This document shows positions 44,001-55,757 of a DNA stretch of 64,000 nt, in pieces. The translations under genes and the position numbers were made by a program. Source of the DNA: Cyprinodon diabolis (taxonomy: Eukaryota; Chordata; Actinopteri; Cyprinodontiformes; Cyprinodontidae); assembly GCA_030533445.1 (NCBI GenBank), contig CM060070.1, positions 33,596,501-33,660,500 of the forward strand, written 5' to 3'. Each line of letters starts with the position of its first letter. Position 1 is the stretch's first letter. Below the pieces are notes generated by a model. The model was not told where the DNA came from and did no database searches. It worked only from the letters and a program-made list of their open reading frames with translations.

Positions 44001-45276
44001 TTCTGCTCAGAGTCTGGAGAACAAACTGGAGGTCCTACAGTGCCATTTCACCTGGAACCTCGATCCTGGAAGTCACAGACTTACTGTTATACAGAGTATT
44101 GTGGAGGATATCGGCACAGAGGAGGGAAACGTCTGGCTGGGTCACATCTACAACCTGAGGGGATTCCTCCAGTATAAGCTGGGCTCCTCTGAAGAGGCCC
44201 TGAACTTCTTCAGACGAGCCACTGAGACCTTCAAACGTCCTACAAAGTCTGATGAAGGTCCCTGGTTGATGGTGAACTTTGGGAATCTGGCTTGGCTGCA
44301 CCATCTTATGGGTGAAGATGAGAGGAGTCAGGATTACTTGTCAAAAGTTGAAGCTCTGATGAGAAAATACCCAGCTCCACCTAAAGAAGAGCTCCACCCA
44401 GAGGTCTGTGCTGAGAAGGCCTGGACCTTGATGAGGTTTGACAAAGAGAAGGCTGCCGAGCTCTTCCAGACAGCCATAAAAATGCAGCCAATCAAAGAAT
44501 GGCAGAGCAGCTGGGCCATATTAAATGCAGAAGCCCATAAAAGAAACATGAAAAACATGACTTCTAAAGTCTTAAAGAAAATAAAATCTGCTACAGAAGG
44601 AGATCCAGAAAACTTATATGTTGCTGCTCTTTATCTGGAGGCACGAGCTGCAAAAGGAGAACAATTTCAAGATGAAGCTCAAGCATTGGCTGAAAGGGTA
44701 CTGAAAAGGTCTCCAAGCAGTTACAATGGAATGAGACCATTACTGCTTCTTTACAGGAATTATATATCGAAAGATGCAGAAGTTGAATTAGCTGAAGAAG
44801 CCCTGAAGAGACATCCTGGCTCACGTTATTTAAAGAGATTTGTTGCCTCGTGCTTGAGGAAAAAGATCCTTTCTCCAGACTACAATCCTCCAGACAGAGA
44901 AATCAAAAGAGCAATCAAACTTCAGAGGGAAGTGATTGATTCTTATGGTGAATCTAATCCTAGAGATCAAATAAATTTAGCAAAGTTATTAGGAAAGGCA
45001 GGCAAGCCGGAAGCTAATAAGATTTATAAAGAGCTACTGGATAGAAAAGACCTGGATTTAGCAGAAAAGCAGATGCTTTACAATTCTTATGCAAAATATT
45101 CATTCTTCAATAAGAATGATAGTCGCGGTTCTATAAAGTACCACATGATGGCAGCAGAGATCCCAATAAGATCCAAGTATCGAAAGACAAGCATCGCAGA
45201 GCTAAAGAAGACCTTGGACAAAATCAAAGACCGTGAAATTTGTGAACGGATCAAAAAGCTTCTGACCGGCCTGTAA
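44001..45276 (+). CDS. ifit: IFIT copy 3, main coding exon (426 aa with exon 1)
   Basis: An intact interferon-induced TPR protein with the same expected role as copy 1. The exon begins after AG at 43999-44000; the frame is open further upstream into the intron, but the splice site and the paralogues fix the start as M-S-S-A-Q-S-L-E-N. CHFTW is at residues 16-20. TPR-like pairs: WLGHIYNLRGFLQYKLGSSE, NFGNLAWLHHLMGEDERS, AEKAWTLMRFDKEKAAELFQ, YVAALYLEARAAKGEQFQ, and LDRKDLDLAEKQM toward the end. It is more diverged than copies 1 and 2 are from each other and 8 residues shorter than copy 1, chiefly through small gaps in the central region. TAA at 45274-45276. Confidence 0.93.
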
Positions 45277-47680
45277 AATCAGCCTGAAACACAGAATCAG
45301 TGAATTCTAGAAAAGCAATCTGAGAGCGCAGACCTCTGCAAGCAGCACATTTTGAACCAAATTGTGACTTACACATACAGCTAAAACTTGAATAGGATCT
45401 GGATCATTGGCAATTTTTATTGATTTGTTCCATAAAATATGTTCTCAAGCTTTCAATTGATCCTGCTAATAAACGTTTTTTTTCTCAGTAAAATACCTCT
45501 GGACATTGATTCCAACGCTGAGGCTGTCAATAGTCACTGCTGCCACTCTCTGGTTTAGTGGGGAACTGCTTGTTCCACCAAAAACCCCACAATGTTGGAG
45601 AATCTTAAAAAAAAAAAAAAATCCTGTATCCAGATTATGATGTGTATCATCACCAACCTTTGATAGATTGTTACTTGGCCGTCTATAACTCTTCAAATAA
45701 TCCTGACACACAACGAGACACAAACTCTCCTTAAAAGATAACTTCCTTGGCAGAGGTTATTAAGGAAATCACAACCTACAGGTAGATCTGCAGTGTTTGT
45801 ACTCAGGCCTTTTGAATTCTAAGGTCAATTAATGAGAATATAATTAAAAGGTTTACTGCAGGTTCTTTTTTTTCAAAGCTTAAATTATTTATTTAAAATG
45901 TTGAAATACATTAATCATTTTCAATATCAATTCAGTTCAATATCATTTTATATTATAACTGAAATCTCCATCAAATAAACCAGGAAAAATCTGTTAATGA
46001 GAACACGACTGAAAATTTTGAAAAATAAAATCTGAAGCAAGTTCATAAAAATTGAGAAAAATAATAGAAGTCTGCAAAAAATTAAATTGAGCGAAGACTC
46101 AGTGATGAAACATGTTGAAGATGGTTGTTGATATATGAGGCACAAGTGGATGTCTCTTTTATAGAGAATAGTTGAAACCTAAAACTTTTACAAGCTTGAG
46201 CTGTTTTTGTGTCCACACTTTTTTCTTCCCTGTTTAAAGCTCTCTGTCTGCATTTTCATTGCTTTTCCTCCTCAGTTCTTTAAACCAGTCCTTTTCAATG
46301 CTGGTCCTCAAGTACCATTGCCTTGCATGTTTTAGATTTAGACCAAAGTCGGGTGTGAGAATAATTAACAGGCTTCTGCGGCACTTGTAGTCCCAATCCC
46401 AAACCGGCCCCTAAGCACTAACCCTCTGTTTGCTGGTTCCCGTCGAGGGTCTGCCACATTAAGTAGGAAAAATGGAGCATTCAGCCCTTAAATAGTGAGG
46501 CTCGCTGAAATTTGGCAGCAGGTGTAACAGTGGCTTGATGGTGTAGGAAACGTTTGCATTTAAATGTAAGTTCCACCGGTTTGCTACATCTTCATCACAC
46601 ATCTTCATCATAAATTAGGTATAAGAAAAAAAAAAAACTAAATTAATTCCAAAATGGAATGTCCTCTTAAATAGTAGAATTTGACCATGTACATTTGTTT
46701 TAAGAAAGGGGCAAATTTTAGATTTTATCTGCGCCACAGATCTCCATTTATTCACTGGATTGCTGATAGCTCGAAAAAAGTTAAGTCGCCTGCTGCCATC
46801 TTGGTACTCCCCACTCTCAAGGAGATGCGCTATAAAAATGCCTTCCTGTGTAACCTTTGGCTGCAAAAACAAGCAGTTTTCTGGCTCTGGGAAGATGTTT
46901 CACACGTAATTTTACAGTCAGTGGATGTACAAACCATATATACGTCAATCTATATATTTCCTGTAGTATAGTATGTAGCTTAACTTTAGGTTTACTATCT
47001 CGGACTGACTCAAATATATTTACTGAGTTAGCATTGACGTTGTGTCTAACATAAGAAAATAGAAAGTAATTCACTGAAATGTCAATGTAGTCATTTCTGT
47101 TTAAATGGGAGATGCTGGTGATGTTTTTGTAGTGTTTGGTGTATTTCTAATTTGAAAGAGTCATGCTGAACTATATTGCATGTTATATTGATGAATAAAG
47201 GTATATACATATATATATTTGAATGTGAATTAACACTACATGTGTAAGTTACATTATTAAAGGTATTCAGTCACTGGATAGTGTATGTGTTTGTGTGTGC
47301 CTGTTATTTTGCAAAATTATTTGACTTTGCTAGTGTAGAAACTGAAGCTCTGTGAAGTTATTAAAATGGTTCAGTAATTTAGCTCTATTGTCAATCTATG
47401 TCAGATTTAAAGGATAATGCACAGAGACAGCAGGAAAGTATAGCATCATTCACAATTAGCAAATAGACAAATACTATAGCATTAACAAACATGTAGCCTA
47501 CTTAATTCAGTCTTGAAATTTATATGCAATAAGTAAACCATGACAATGTAATCAATAGATTTATATTGCATCATCCATTTAGCACTTTTGGCACATCTGT
47601 ATTATTATGCTTATATATTATGCAATTAATATATACATTTTCAATCTGAAAAACTCACACAAAAAGAAAAGACAATAAGG
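45277..47680. other. 3' flank of IFIT copy 3
   Basis: Homologous to the flank of copy 2 through about 46400, without the RTE tail. A poly(A) run lies at 45608-45622. From 46400 to 47680 nothing is recognised. Confidence 0.6.
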
Positions 47681-48240
47681 AACAATTTATTGATACAATT
47701 ACATTGTCTTTGGCGCTCAGACCTCCACAGGAAACATAGGGCTTTATTTTGATAGATATAAATTAACAGGAGCAAAGAATAGGGCTGTTTCCCCCCAGGC
47801 CTGAAACTGGTGGTGGAGTGGAGATAGATGAAGTTGGTCAGTCTGTAGACTGCTGATTAGCGAGATGGTATGCTGAGCTTTATGGGGAGATTCAGTGGAC
47901 TGCGTGAGCTGATACTAGAGCTTCACTCAGGGACCTGAAAGATGGGAGTCCAGCTGGATAACACAAACAAGCCGAAAGCCCGAAGCCTCCTGCCTGTCTC
48001 TGGCTGACACTCAGCGCTCTGGTTGTTCTCGCTATCAGGTTAGTCCTTCGTCAACTCCTCAGCTATAACCTTCCACTGCAGCCTTTTATCTGTCCCTCGA
48101 CCTCTAGGACGTTCCAGCCCGTTATCGAGAGTTGCACAATCGAGAGCCAGCGCTGTTTGAACCCTGCTGTTTCAATAAATCCTTTAAACAACACTGACCT
48201 GTCGTGGTTGAATCTTGGCTCCGAATCCAGTACCTTACAA
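47681..48240 (+). mobile_element. Possible LTR remnant
   Basis: CT-rich DNA with TTTCAATAAATCCTTTAAA near 48168, the same poly(A)-region style as the solo LTR at 10873-11449. No TG/CA ends with a TSD were found. Confidence 0.35.
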
Positions 48241-49845
48241 TTGTATCACTAAATTAATGATAATTGATAAGAAACCTTCTTAAACATATTTTTAAGGCTC
48301 AGCATTAGCTGAGGTGTGATTAGTAAAGGTAAATATACATAAATATGATGGTTTGAATTATTATTGTATGACTAATGCAATTTAACTTGTAACTGTATTT
48401 TAGGAAAGTAAATAAAAAGCAAACTAAAGGATGATCTCCCAGGTTCCTTAGTCCTTGTGTATTTTATCTTTTTGCTTCTCAAGAGAACAATCAGTGTCCC
48501 CTGTTCTTCTCCCTGCACGATCGGAACCCACCTCTGGGGGTAGATGCGCTAGCCCACCACTGGCCTCACACTCTGCTTTATGCGTTTCCCCCAATAGCTC
48601 TCATTTCACCTACACTAGCCAGGGTACGAGCAGAGGGTCATACAATGATCCTCATCGCAGCCAATTGGCCAGCGAAGCATTGGTTAGCAGAGATAACACA
48701 GATCCTCTGGCAGGAACCATGGTCACTCCCTGTACGCAGGGATCTGCTGTCTCAGGCATGAGGGCAGATTTTTCACCCCCACCCAGAAAGACTGGCTCTA
48801 TGGGCTTGGCCCGTGAGTAGTTTAACCTACAGTCGGTAGGGCTTCCACAAAATATTATTGAGACGATACAGGATGCTAGAGCTCCTGCAACATGATCTCT
48901 GTATGGGTATAAATGGTCAATTTTTGAAAAATGGAGCTCAGAGACACAAGATGTACCTTTTCAGTGTTCTCTGGCTGTGATTTTAGCTTTCCTACAGAGC
49001 CTGATTGATAAAGGGAAAGCTTTTTCCACTATTAAGGTCTACTTGGTGGAGATCTCGGCCTGCCACATAGGCTTTGAGGGAAGAACCATTGGCCAACATC
49101 CCTTGGTGTGCCGCTTCATGCTGGGAGCTCGAAGGAAGCTCCCTGTTTCAAGACCAATTGCTCCATCGTGGGATCTACCCCTGGTGTTGCTGCTCTTACT
49201 ACCACAGCCTATGAACCACTGGATCAGGTGGAATTAAAGGTAGTAGCTCTAAAAACAGCGCTATAATGGCACTGGTCTCTGCAAAGCGCATGGGCGAAAT
49301 TCACGCTTTATCAGTGCATCCATCTTGCATGAAATTTTCTTTAGATGGGACCAGAGCTTTTGAGCCTAAAGTGTTGGGGTCATATTCTCGCATTGAGTTG
49401 ATGGCCTTTCATCCTCCCCCCCTTTTTCATCACAGGAACAGGAAAGACTACACAATCTCTGTCCTGGGCGCGCTTTACAGATTTATGTGAAGAGGACAAT
49501 TCAGGTCAGGAAGAGTGACCAGTTGTTTGTCTCCTGGTCTAAAAATCATTATGGAAAAGCTGTTTCCAAACAGCGGCTTGCACATTGGATAACTGATGCA
49601 ATTTCTTTGGCCTATAGTTCAAAAGGACATAGGCCTCCAGAGGGCCTGCGTGCCCACTCTACTAGGGGCTTAAGCTCTTCATGGGCTCTACTCAGAGGAG
49701 TATCCCTGCAAGAGATTTGTGCGGCAGCAAGCTGGGCGTCATCTTACACGTTTACTCGGTTTTACAAACTGGATGTCACAGCTCCATCACTGGTGCATTC
49801 AGTTCTAAGCGTAACACCAAGCACGGAGCAAAAATATTTACATAA

Positions 49846-49956
<111 letters not shown>

Positions 49957-50084
49957 AATACATATAAATAAATGATAATGGAGACAGCAGGCGCATAATG
50001 TGGGATCTGCTGAGCAATATAGGAGTCCGAATATCTTTCGTTCCCAATTTGAGACATGAAACGAATGCTATGAAAGAGAACTTT

Positions 50085-50300
50085 AGGTTACTTTCGTAAC
50101 CCAGATCCTCTGAGTAGCATGAGTGAGTGTCTCACCAAACCACCCTCCTTGCTCTAACGTTGCGAGGAAGAGGTGGTCATTCTTTTGAATAACAAGCAGC
50201 ACAGTGTCAGCCCTATTTATAGGGGGAGGGACCTTGGGCATTCCCAATGTGAGACACTCACTCATGCTACTCAGAGAACCGGGGTTACAAAAGTAACCTA
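50085..50300. repeat. Inverted terminal repeat of the DIRS element
   Basis: TTAGGTTACTTTCGTAACCC and CTCTGAGTAGCATGAGTGAG near 50085-50130 recur inverted at 50250-50300 (CTCACTCATGCTACTCAGAG, GGTTACAAAAGTAACC). DIRS elements carry such inverted repeats rather than LTRs. Confidence 0.75.
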
Positions 50301-50539
50301 AAGTTTAAAACTTGTGTAAACAAAATGACAAATACATCGGTCTAAGTCTAGTCTAAGTCTAAGCCCTGGAATATCAGAGGGGTCATAGAGATGTCAACAT
50401 ATCAGTCTTTGGCATCTGATTGAAACACATAAGTTAAAGGTTTCTGTTTGGCTTCAAGTTAAAAGGAAAAAGCTCACATTTTTTATCCAATACGAGAAAC
50501 GGCTCCAATAAGTAAAAATCAGTTTTTCAGTCAAGCAGA

Positions 50540-50775
50540 AATACAAGCTGTTTTGTTTTTATCTTCTGAGTTGCAGAAGTTCACCGTTTCCTGGTAGAGC
50601 TCAGCAATAAAAGTCATGTGTTTCCATGATAGTAATTTTCCTGACCTACTTATAAAAGCATAAAACTATGAACAGACACACATATCTAATAAGAAACTCT
50701 GTCACTCTCTCTGTGATTATTTTGTTGGGAATCAATCTCTTAGTGACAGTTTGATTTCTGTTAGTTTCCATTTAG
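50540..50775. promoter_or_regulatory. Promoter region of IFIT copy 4 with degenerate ISRE
   Basis: GAAGTTCACCGTTTCC near 50576 matches the conserved distal block of copies 1 and 2. AGTTTCCATTTAG at 50763-50775 fits the ISRE except for the final C. TATAAG at 50864-50869 is a better TATA box than in copies 1 and 2. Confidence 0.55.
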
Positions 50776-50921
50776 TGAGAAACAAGAGTTTGTACCTTCA
50801 GCTTAAGGTCATTAACACCGAGGACTGTGATAAAACATTTTTATGGTGCTGTACCTCAGAGAATATAAGAGAGCAGAGCCTGAGGAAGCTTTACTCATCA
50901 GTGACACCAAAAAGCTGGAGG

Positions 50922-50926
50922 ATGTG
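50922..50926 (+). pseudogene. ifit: IFIT copy 4, exon 1 (ATG TG)
   Basis: ATGTG followed by GTAAGT. Joined to the acceptor AG at 51791-51792 it reads M-C-S-N-L-S-L-K-N and enters the exon 2 frame. Confidence 0.7.
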
Positions 50927-51792
50927 GTAAGTCGCTCTTGTTCCTGCGTTTACATGCACCGATTTTTAATCATTGATTATAACCTTTACACAGGATTATC
51001 AACAGAAGTTAAAAATAATTTATGTAGTGAAGTGTCTATTCTATTCACTCAAAAGCTGAGAATCTGTCTAAATGCATACATTGATAAACATGAGCACTGA
51101 TGTCAGGCTGAAATAATTATTCATACTAGTAGAGCTCACTTCTGCAGCACCACCTGGCAATGCACTCGTTGTCACTCTTCTATTAGGAAAACAATTGAGG
51201 ATTATTGCATCCGAAACAGAGGTAGGTAGTAACTAAATACTTTACTCAGTTACATTTACTTGAGTAACTTTTTAGAAAAAGTACTTTAAGGAGCAGTTTT
51301 AGAGCATTGCCCTTTTTACTTTTACGCAAATTAAAACAATGATAAAGTTTCACTACTCTTACATACGATAAAGTTGATTTTACAAATTCATAGACTTACA
51401 GATTTTTCATTCAACCTATTTCCACCTATTACATCTTTTATTGTGTGATCAGGGTATGTAATATTAAAATTTTTATCTTATTTGAAACACCAGAATTTGT
51501 ACACCACTTAATATTTTGTGCAATTTTTCACCCTTAGTAAAATATATAATCAGTTTATACACTGGTGACTGAAGCAGACAAGGATTTTTCTGCTCTAGTT
51601 ATTTAATTTTGACAGTTTTTATGGGTCCTTAACAAAAAAAAGTTTTTTTTGTATTCCTGGTTCTTAATTAAGACCTTAAGTTCAAGAATGGTTAAACACA
51701 TTTTTTGACCTCTTTTATTTTTTGACCTGTTACACACTAGTAACATTTCTACTGCTGCAGGTTAATTTCTGTCATGTTTATTGTCTCGTCAG

Positions 51793-52685
51793 TTCTAATC
51801 TGAGTCTGAAGAACAAACTGGAGGCCCTGCAGTGCCATTTCAACTGGGACCTCAATCCTGGAATTGAGAGACTTACTATTATACTGCACACCCTGGACGA
51901 CATCGACACAGAGGAGGGAAATTTCTGGCTGGGTCCCATCTACAACCTGCAGGCGTGTTGTCTCACTGCGCGCTCGGATTGGTTCCTGCGCGCTCAAACC
52001 GATGGCACAAATATCTCTCCATAGTGTTTTGGCTGAAAGGATCCTAGAAAGATCTCCAAGCAGTTACCATGGAATCAACCAAGTAAGGCGACTGTACAGG
52101 GACTATATATCTAAAGATGAAGCTATTAAGTTAGCCGATGAGTACCTGAGGAGATATCCTGACAGTCGTTATCCAAAGAAATCTGCTGCCATCTGCTACA
52201 AGATGAAGGTCCTTTCTCCAGACTTTAAACCCAGTAGTCTTAGCGACATGGTCACACGAGCCATTAGTCTCTGGGAGGAGATGATTGATCTCTATGGTGA
52301 ATCTAATCTTAAAGATCAAATAACTCTAGCTGATTTATATGCAAAAGTGAATACAGAGAAAGCTGACCACATTTACAGAGAGCTGCTGGACAGAGAAGAT
52401 CTGGATTCAGCAGAGAGACAAATGCTTTACCACTCCTATGCTAAATATTTATTCTTCAATAAAAATAACAGTTGCAGGTCTATTGAGTACCACATGGAGG
52501 CAGTAAAGATTCCAGTAGAATCCAGTTATCGACAGACGAGCATCAATGAGCTGGAGAAGACCTTGGAAAGAAACAAAAATCCATCAAAGAGCTGGAAAGG
52601 AACTCCGACAGACCCTGAATTGATTAAAAAGATCACGGAGCTTCTGACCAGCCTGAAAAATCAGCCTGAAACACAGAATCAGTGA
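51793..52685 (+). pseudogene. ifit: IFIT copy 4: chimeric main exon, out of frame
   Basis: 51793-51951 is a distinct IFIT N-terminus (LQCHFNWDLNPG, EEGNFWLGPIYNLQ). At 51952 it passes without a gap into 72 bp of the transposon right arm (51952-52023) and then into the C-terminal half of IFIT copy 2 (52024-52685). The N-terminal frame reads ACCLTARSDWFLRAQTDGTN and stops at 52022-52024, so a translated product would have about 78 residues: the first TPR helix and a junk tail. The C-terminal half is open in a different frame. It differs from copy 2 by one clear substitution (Ala to Pro at 52172). This is the fusion gene expected at a tandem-duplication junction. Confidence 0.93.
52002..52685 (+). 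CDS. Second orphan C-terminal IFIT ORF (227 aa)
   Basis: Same structure as 19046-19729: the transposon-derived ATG and M-A-Q-I-S-L-H-S run into the IFIT C-terminal half. Here it lies downstream of an intact-looking IFIT promoter and first exon, but as a second ORF behind the short N-terminal one. Translation would require leaky scanning or reinitiation. Confidence 0.35.
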   Translation: MAQISLHSVLAERILERSPSSYHGINQVRRLYRDYISKDEAIKLADEYLRRYPDSRYPKKSAAICYKMKVLSPDFKPSSLSDMVTRAISLWEEMIDLYGESNLKDQITLADLYAKVNTEKADHIYRELLDREDLDSAERQMLYHSYAKYLFFNKNNSCRSIEYHMEAVKIPVESSYRQTSINELEKTLERNKNPSKSWKGTPTDPELIKKITELLTSLKNQPETQNQ

Positions 52686-54309
52686 CTTACACCAATAGCT
52701 AAAACTTGCACATGATCTGGTTCATATAATATCCATTCATAGGTTTTCAATTGATCCTGCTAACAAACTTTTCTTTTGTTTTTGTCTTTAGTAAAATACC
52801 TCCAGACATTTTGAGTATTATGCTGAGGCTGACAACAGTCACTGCTGCCACCCTCTTGATTAGTGGGCAACTACTTGTCCCTCCAAATATCCCACAATGT
52901 TAGATAATCTTTAAGAAAATTCCTGTATGCAGATTATGATGTAGATCATCACCAGAATGTAATGGATTAATAACTGGCATAAAGGACACCTCTGATAGAA
53001 ATGTCAATAAAATCCACCTATAACATATTAAGTTATTTTGTATACAGACAGACAGACTGACAGACAAACCCTCTTAAAAACATAACCTCCTTGGTAGAGG
53101 TATTTAAGGAAATCACAACCTGCAGGTATATCTGCAGTCGGATGTAGTTCTGCAGAGTTCTGACTCAAGCTTTCTGAATACTAAGATCCATTAATTGAAT
53201 AAGAATATAATTAAAACGTTCACTGTAAGTTTTTAATGATTGATATTTTTTCAAAAAGTTATTTTAATCATAAAAACAGACTTCCTCAAAATGCAGAATC
53301 CAACTTACTAAATAAGGCTGTAGATGCTCATCATAGCTTCACAATTATTTGTTTAATATGTTGAAATTTATTAATCATTTTCTTTAACTCATACTTCAGT
53401 AGCATTTTATTTCCATCCATCCATCCATTTTCTTACACGCTTGTCCCGAGTGGGGTTGCGAGGGGTGCTAATGCCTATCTCCAGCAGTCAATGGGCGAGA
53501 GACAGGGTCCACCCTGGACAGGTCGCCAGTCCATCGCAGGTAGCATTTTATTTTTTAACTGAAATCCCAATCAAATAAAACCAGGACAGAATCTGTTAAT
53601 GAAAACAACATGAATCAAAAAATTTAGTAAAGTGAAACTTGACACAGATTTCATAGAAATTGAGAAAAATAATAGGACTCAGTGAGGAGCCATCTTGACG
53701 ACAGTTGTTGATATATGAGGCAATAAGAGCTGCAGAGGATGGGGATCTTGTAGTGATAATAAGTTTTAAAGAGTTGAAATCTACTTTTTTTCTTGCCTGT
53801 TCTCTCTGTGCTTTTGGTGCTTTTCCTCCTCACTGGTCCACAAATAGGCTACCACTGCCCTGCATGTTTTAGATTTCTCCTCTCTGTCACCCGATTTATA
53901 TAAATGAATGATTAACAGGCTTCTACAGCACTTGTAGGCTGCTGAGGAGGTCATGCAGTTATTTGTATCTGATGTCCTGCAACAGAGAGACATTGGCTGC
54001 ATTCGAATTCATGGGCTGCGTCTTCCAAGAATGCACCCTCCCTGGACTGGATCCTTCGAAGTCTGCGAAAATAAGGAGACTGGAAGAGTTGTGGCTGTGA
54101 ATTCAACGATTTCTTGCCTTTTGCAGCTTTCACCGCCATCCGCTTTGTCGCCTAGCAACCGTGACATTTGGCACAGAAAGCAGGAAAAGTATGAATAAGG
54201 AACTTTTCAAAACTGTTTCTTTTGAATTTTTTATTTATTTATTTTTTTTATTGTAAAGTTAAAAAAGACTACACTCATGAGAATATAGAGTGAAATAAAA
54301 TTGACAACC
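52686..54309. other. 3' flank of the chimeric IFIT, copy B
   Basis: As 19796-21419. A 66-bp segment after the stop codon has been lost between two GTGA repeats. The RTE tail with (CCAT)n is at 53412-53540. No gene. Confidence 0.75.
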
Positions 54310-54616
54310 TGTTGGGATCTTGAGGCTTGCCCACCAGTGGGCGCCGAGGATTCCTTCCTGGGGATTTTTCTGTTACTGTTTGGGATCTGGGGTTTGTTTT
54401 CTGTCTACCTTTCTCCACCAGAGGGCGTACTGGATCTCCTGAGGCTGGAGCTGTCTTCACCAGCTGTTCTCCATCTGCTCATCAGGAGACCAGTACTTAA
54501 GTGGGCTGAGGACCACACTCCTGTGCCAGAGTGTTAGTTAGTCACGGTACAGCAAACCCTGAGCCAACCAGCCTGTCTAATTCTCTTACTCCCCTGAAAC
54601 CAGAACCTGAACTTAA

Positions 54617-55254
54617 AGCTGAAGTCTGTAAGTTTTTAAAAATCACTTTTTTTCGTATTGGCTAAAACTGTCCCTATGCCCAGACAGCAGTACATGTGAT
54701 ATGTAACCTGTGAAAAAAACTGCTTTAATTGGTCCCGCATACTGCCTGTATTTCAATCTGGAAAGAATATTTTGGGACGAGACAAAACAACCAATCACAG
54801 CCAGAGGAGCGTCTGATGGAGTGTCAATCACAGCTCACACACGCTGAATCCCGCCCCCTCCCTCTCACCGCTGAACCTGCCGCTGCCGCCCGGCTGCTGC
54901 AGTCAGGAGGACGGGCGTGGAAGTCATGGCGGAGCGACAGCCACCAGCGAAAGAGAAACTGCCCTTACAGCCCCTGCCGACAACTGCTTACACGGCAAAC
55001 TTCGGTATAACCAGCATCTTATTCTAGCTGCTTGGAAGTGAGTGTTATCGCTCTTACCGGTTCACACTCCATGCCGCGTACGCTGCTTGGACGCTTCTGG
55101 TCGCATGCGGTAGCCGCGCAGATGCTGTGAGAGGGGTGGAGCTTGGAGGTGGGGCATGAGTGAAGCAGAGAGGGTGGGGGAGTGGCGTGAAACCTGTTTT
55201 TCTTCAAATTTTCAGTCGAAGTCTGCTCTCTTCTCAATGTTACAGACTGCAGCT
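54617..55254. mobile_element. TTAA-target MITE, copy B
   Basis: Counterpart of 21727-22364, flanked by TTAA at 54613-54616 and 55255-55258. Confidence 0.85.
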
Positions 55255-55757
55255 TTAACCAGTTTTGTCTTCTCTGCTTCTTAGGAAGAAATCTGACTGA
55301 ACCCAACCCTGGAGAACCAAGCCTCTGCCCTCAGCCTGACGTCTGCCTCTGAACCCTCCTGGTTCCCTCCTGCTGCCAACTCAGCTCAAGCCTCAGCCTT
55401 CAGCCTGCCGTCTGTCTCTAACCCTTCTGGTTCCCTCCTTCGGCCTGCTCACGTTAAGCCTCAGCCTTCAGCCTGTCGTCTGTCTCTAACCCTCCTGGTT
55501 CCCTCCTTCAGCCTGCTCAGTTCAAGCCTCAGATCTCAGCCTGCCGTCTGCAACTGAACCCACATCTGGAGATCATCAAGCCTCAGCCAAGCCCAACCTC
55601 CTTCGAGCACTCAGTCTGTCGCCAACCTCTGGACCCTCCTTGGATTATTCCCCCTCGGCTGCTTTGCTCAGCTCCAGGTCAGCAATCCAGTCGAGACCAG
55701 CCCAGGACCTGAATACATCCTGACCTGCTTTGTTCTACCAAATCCAAATCCTCTCCG

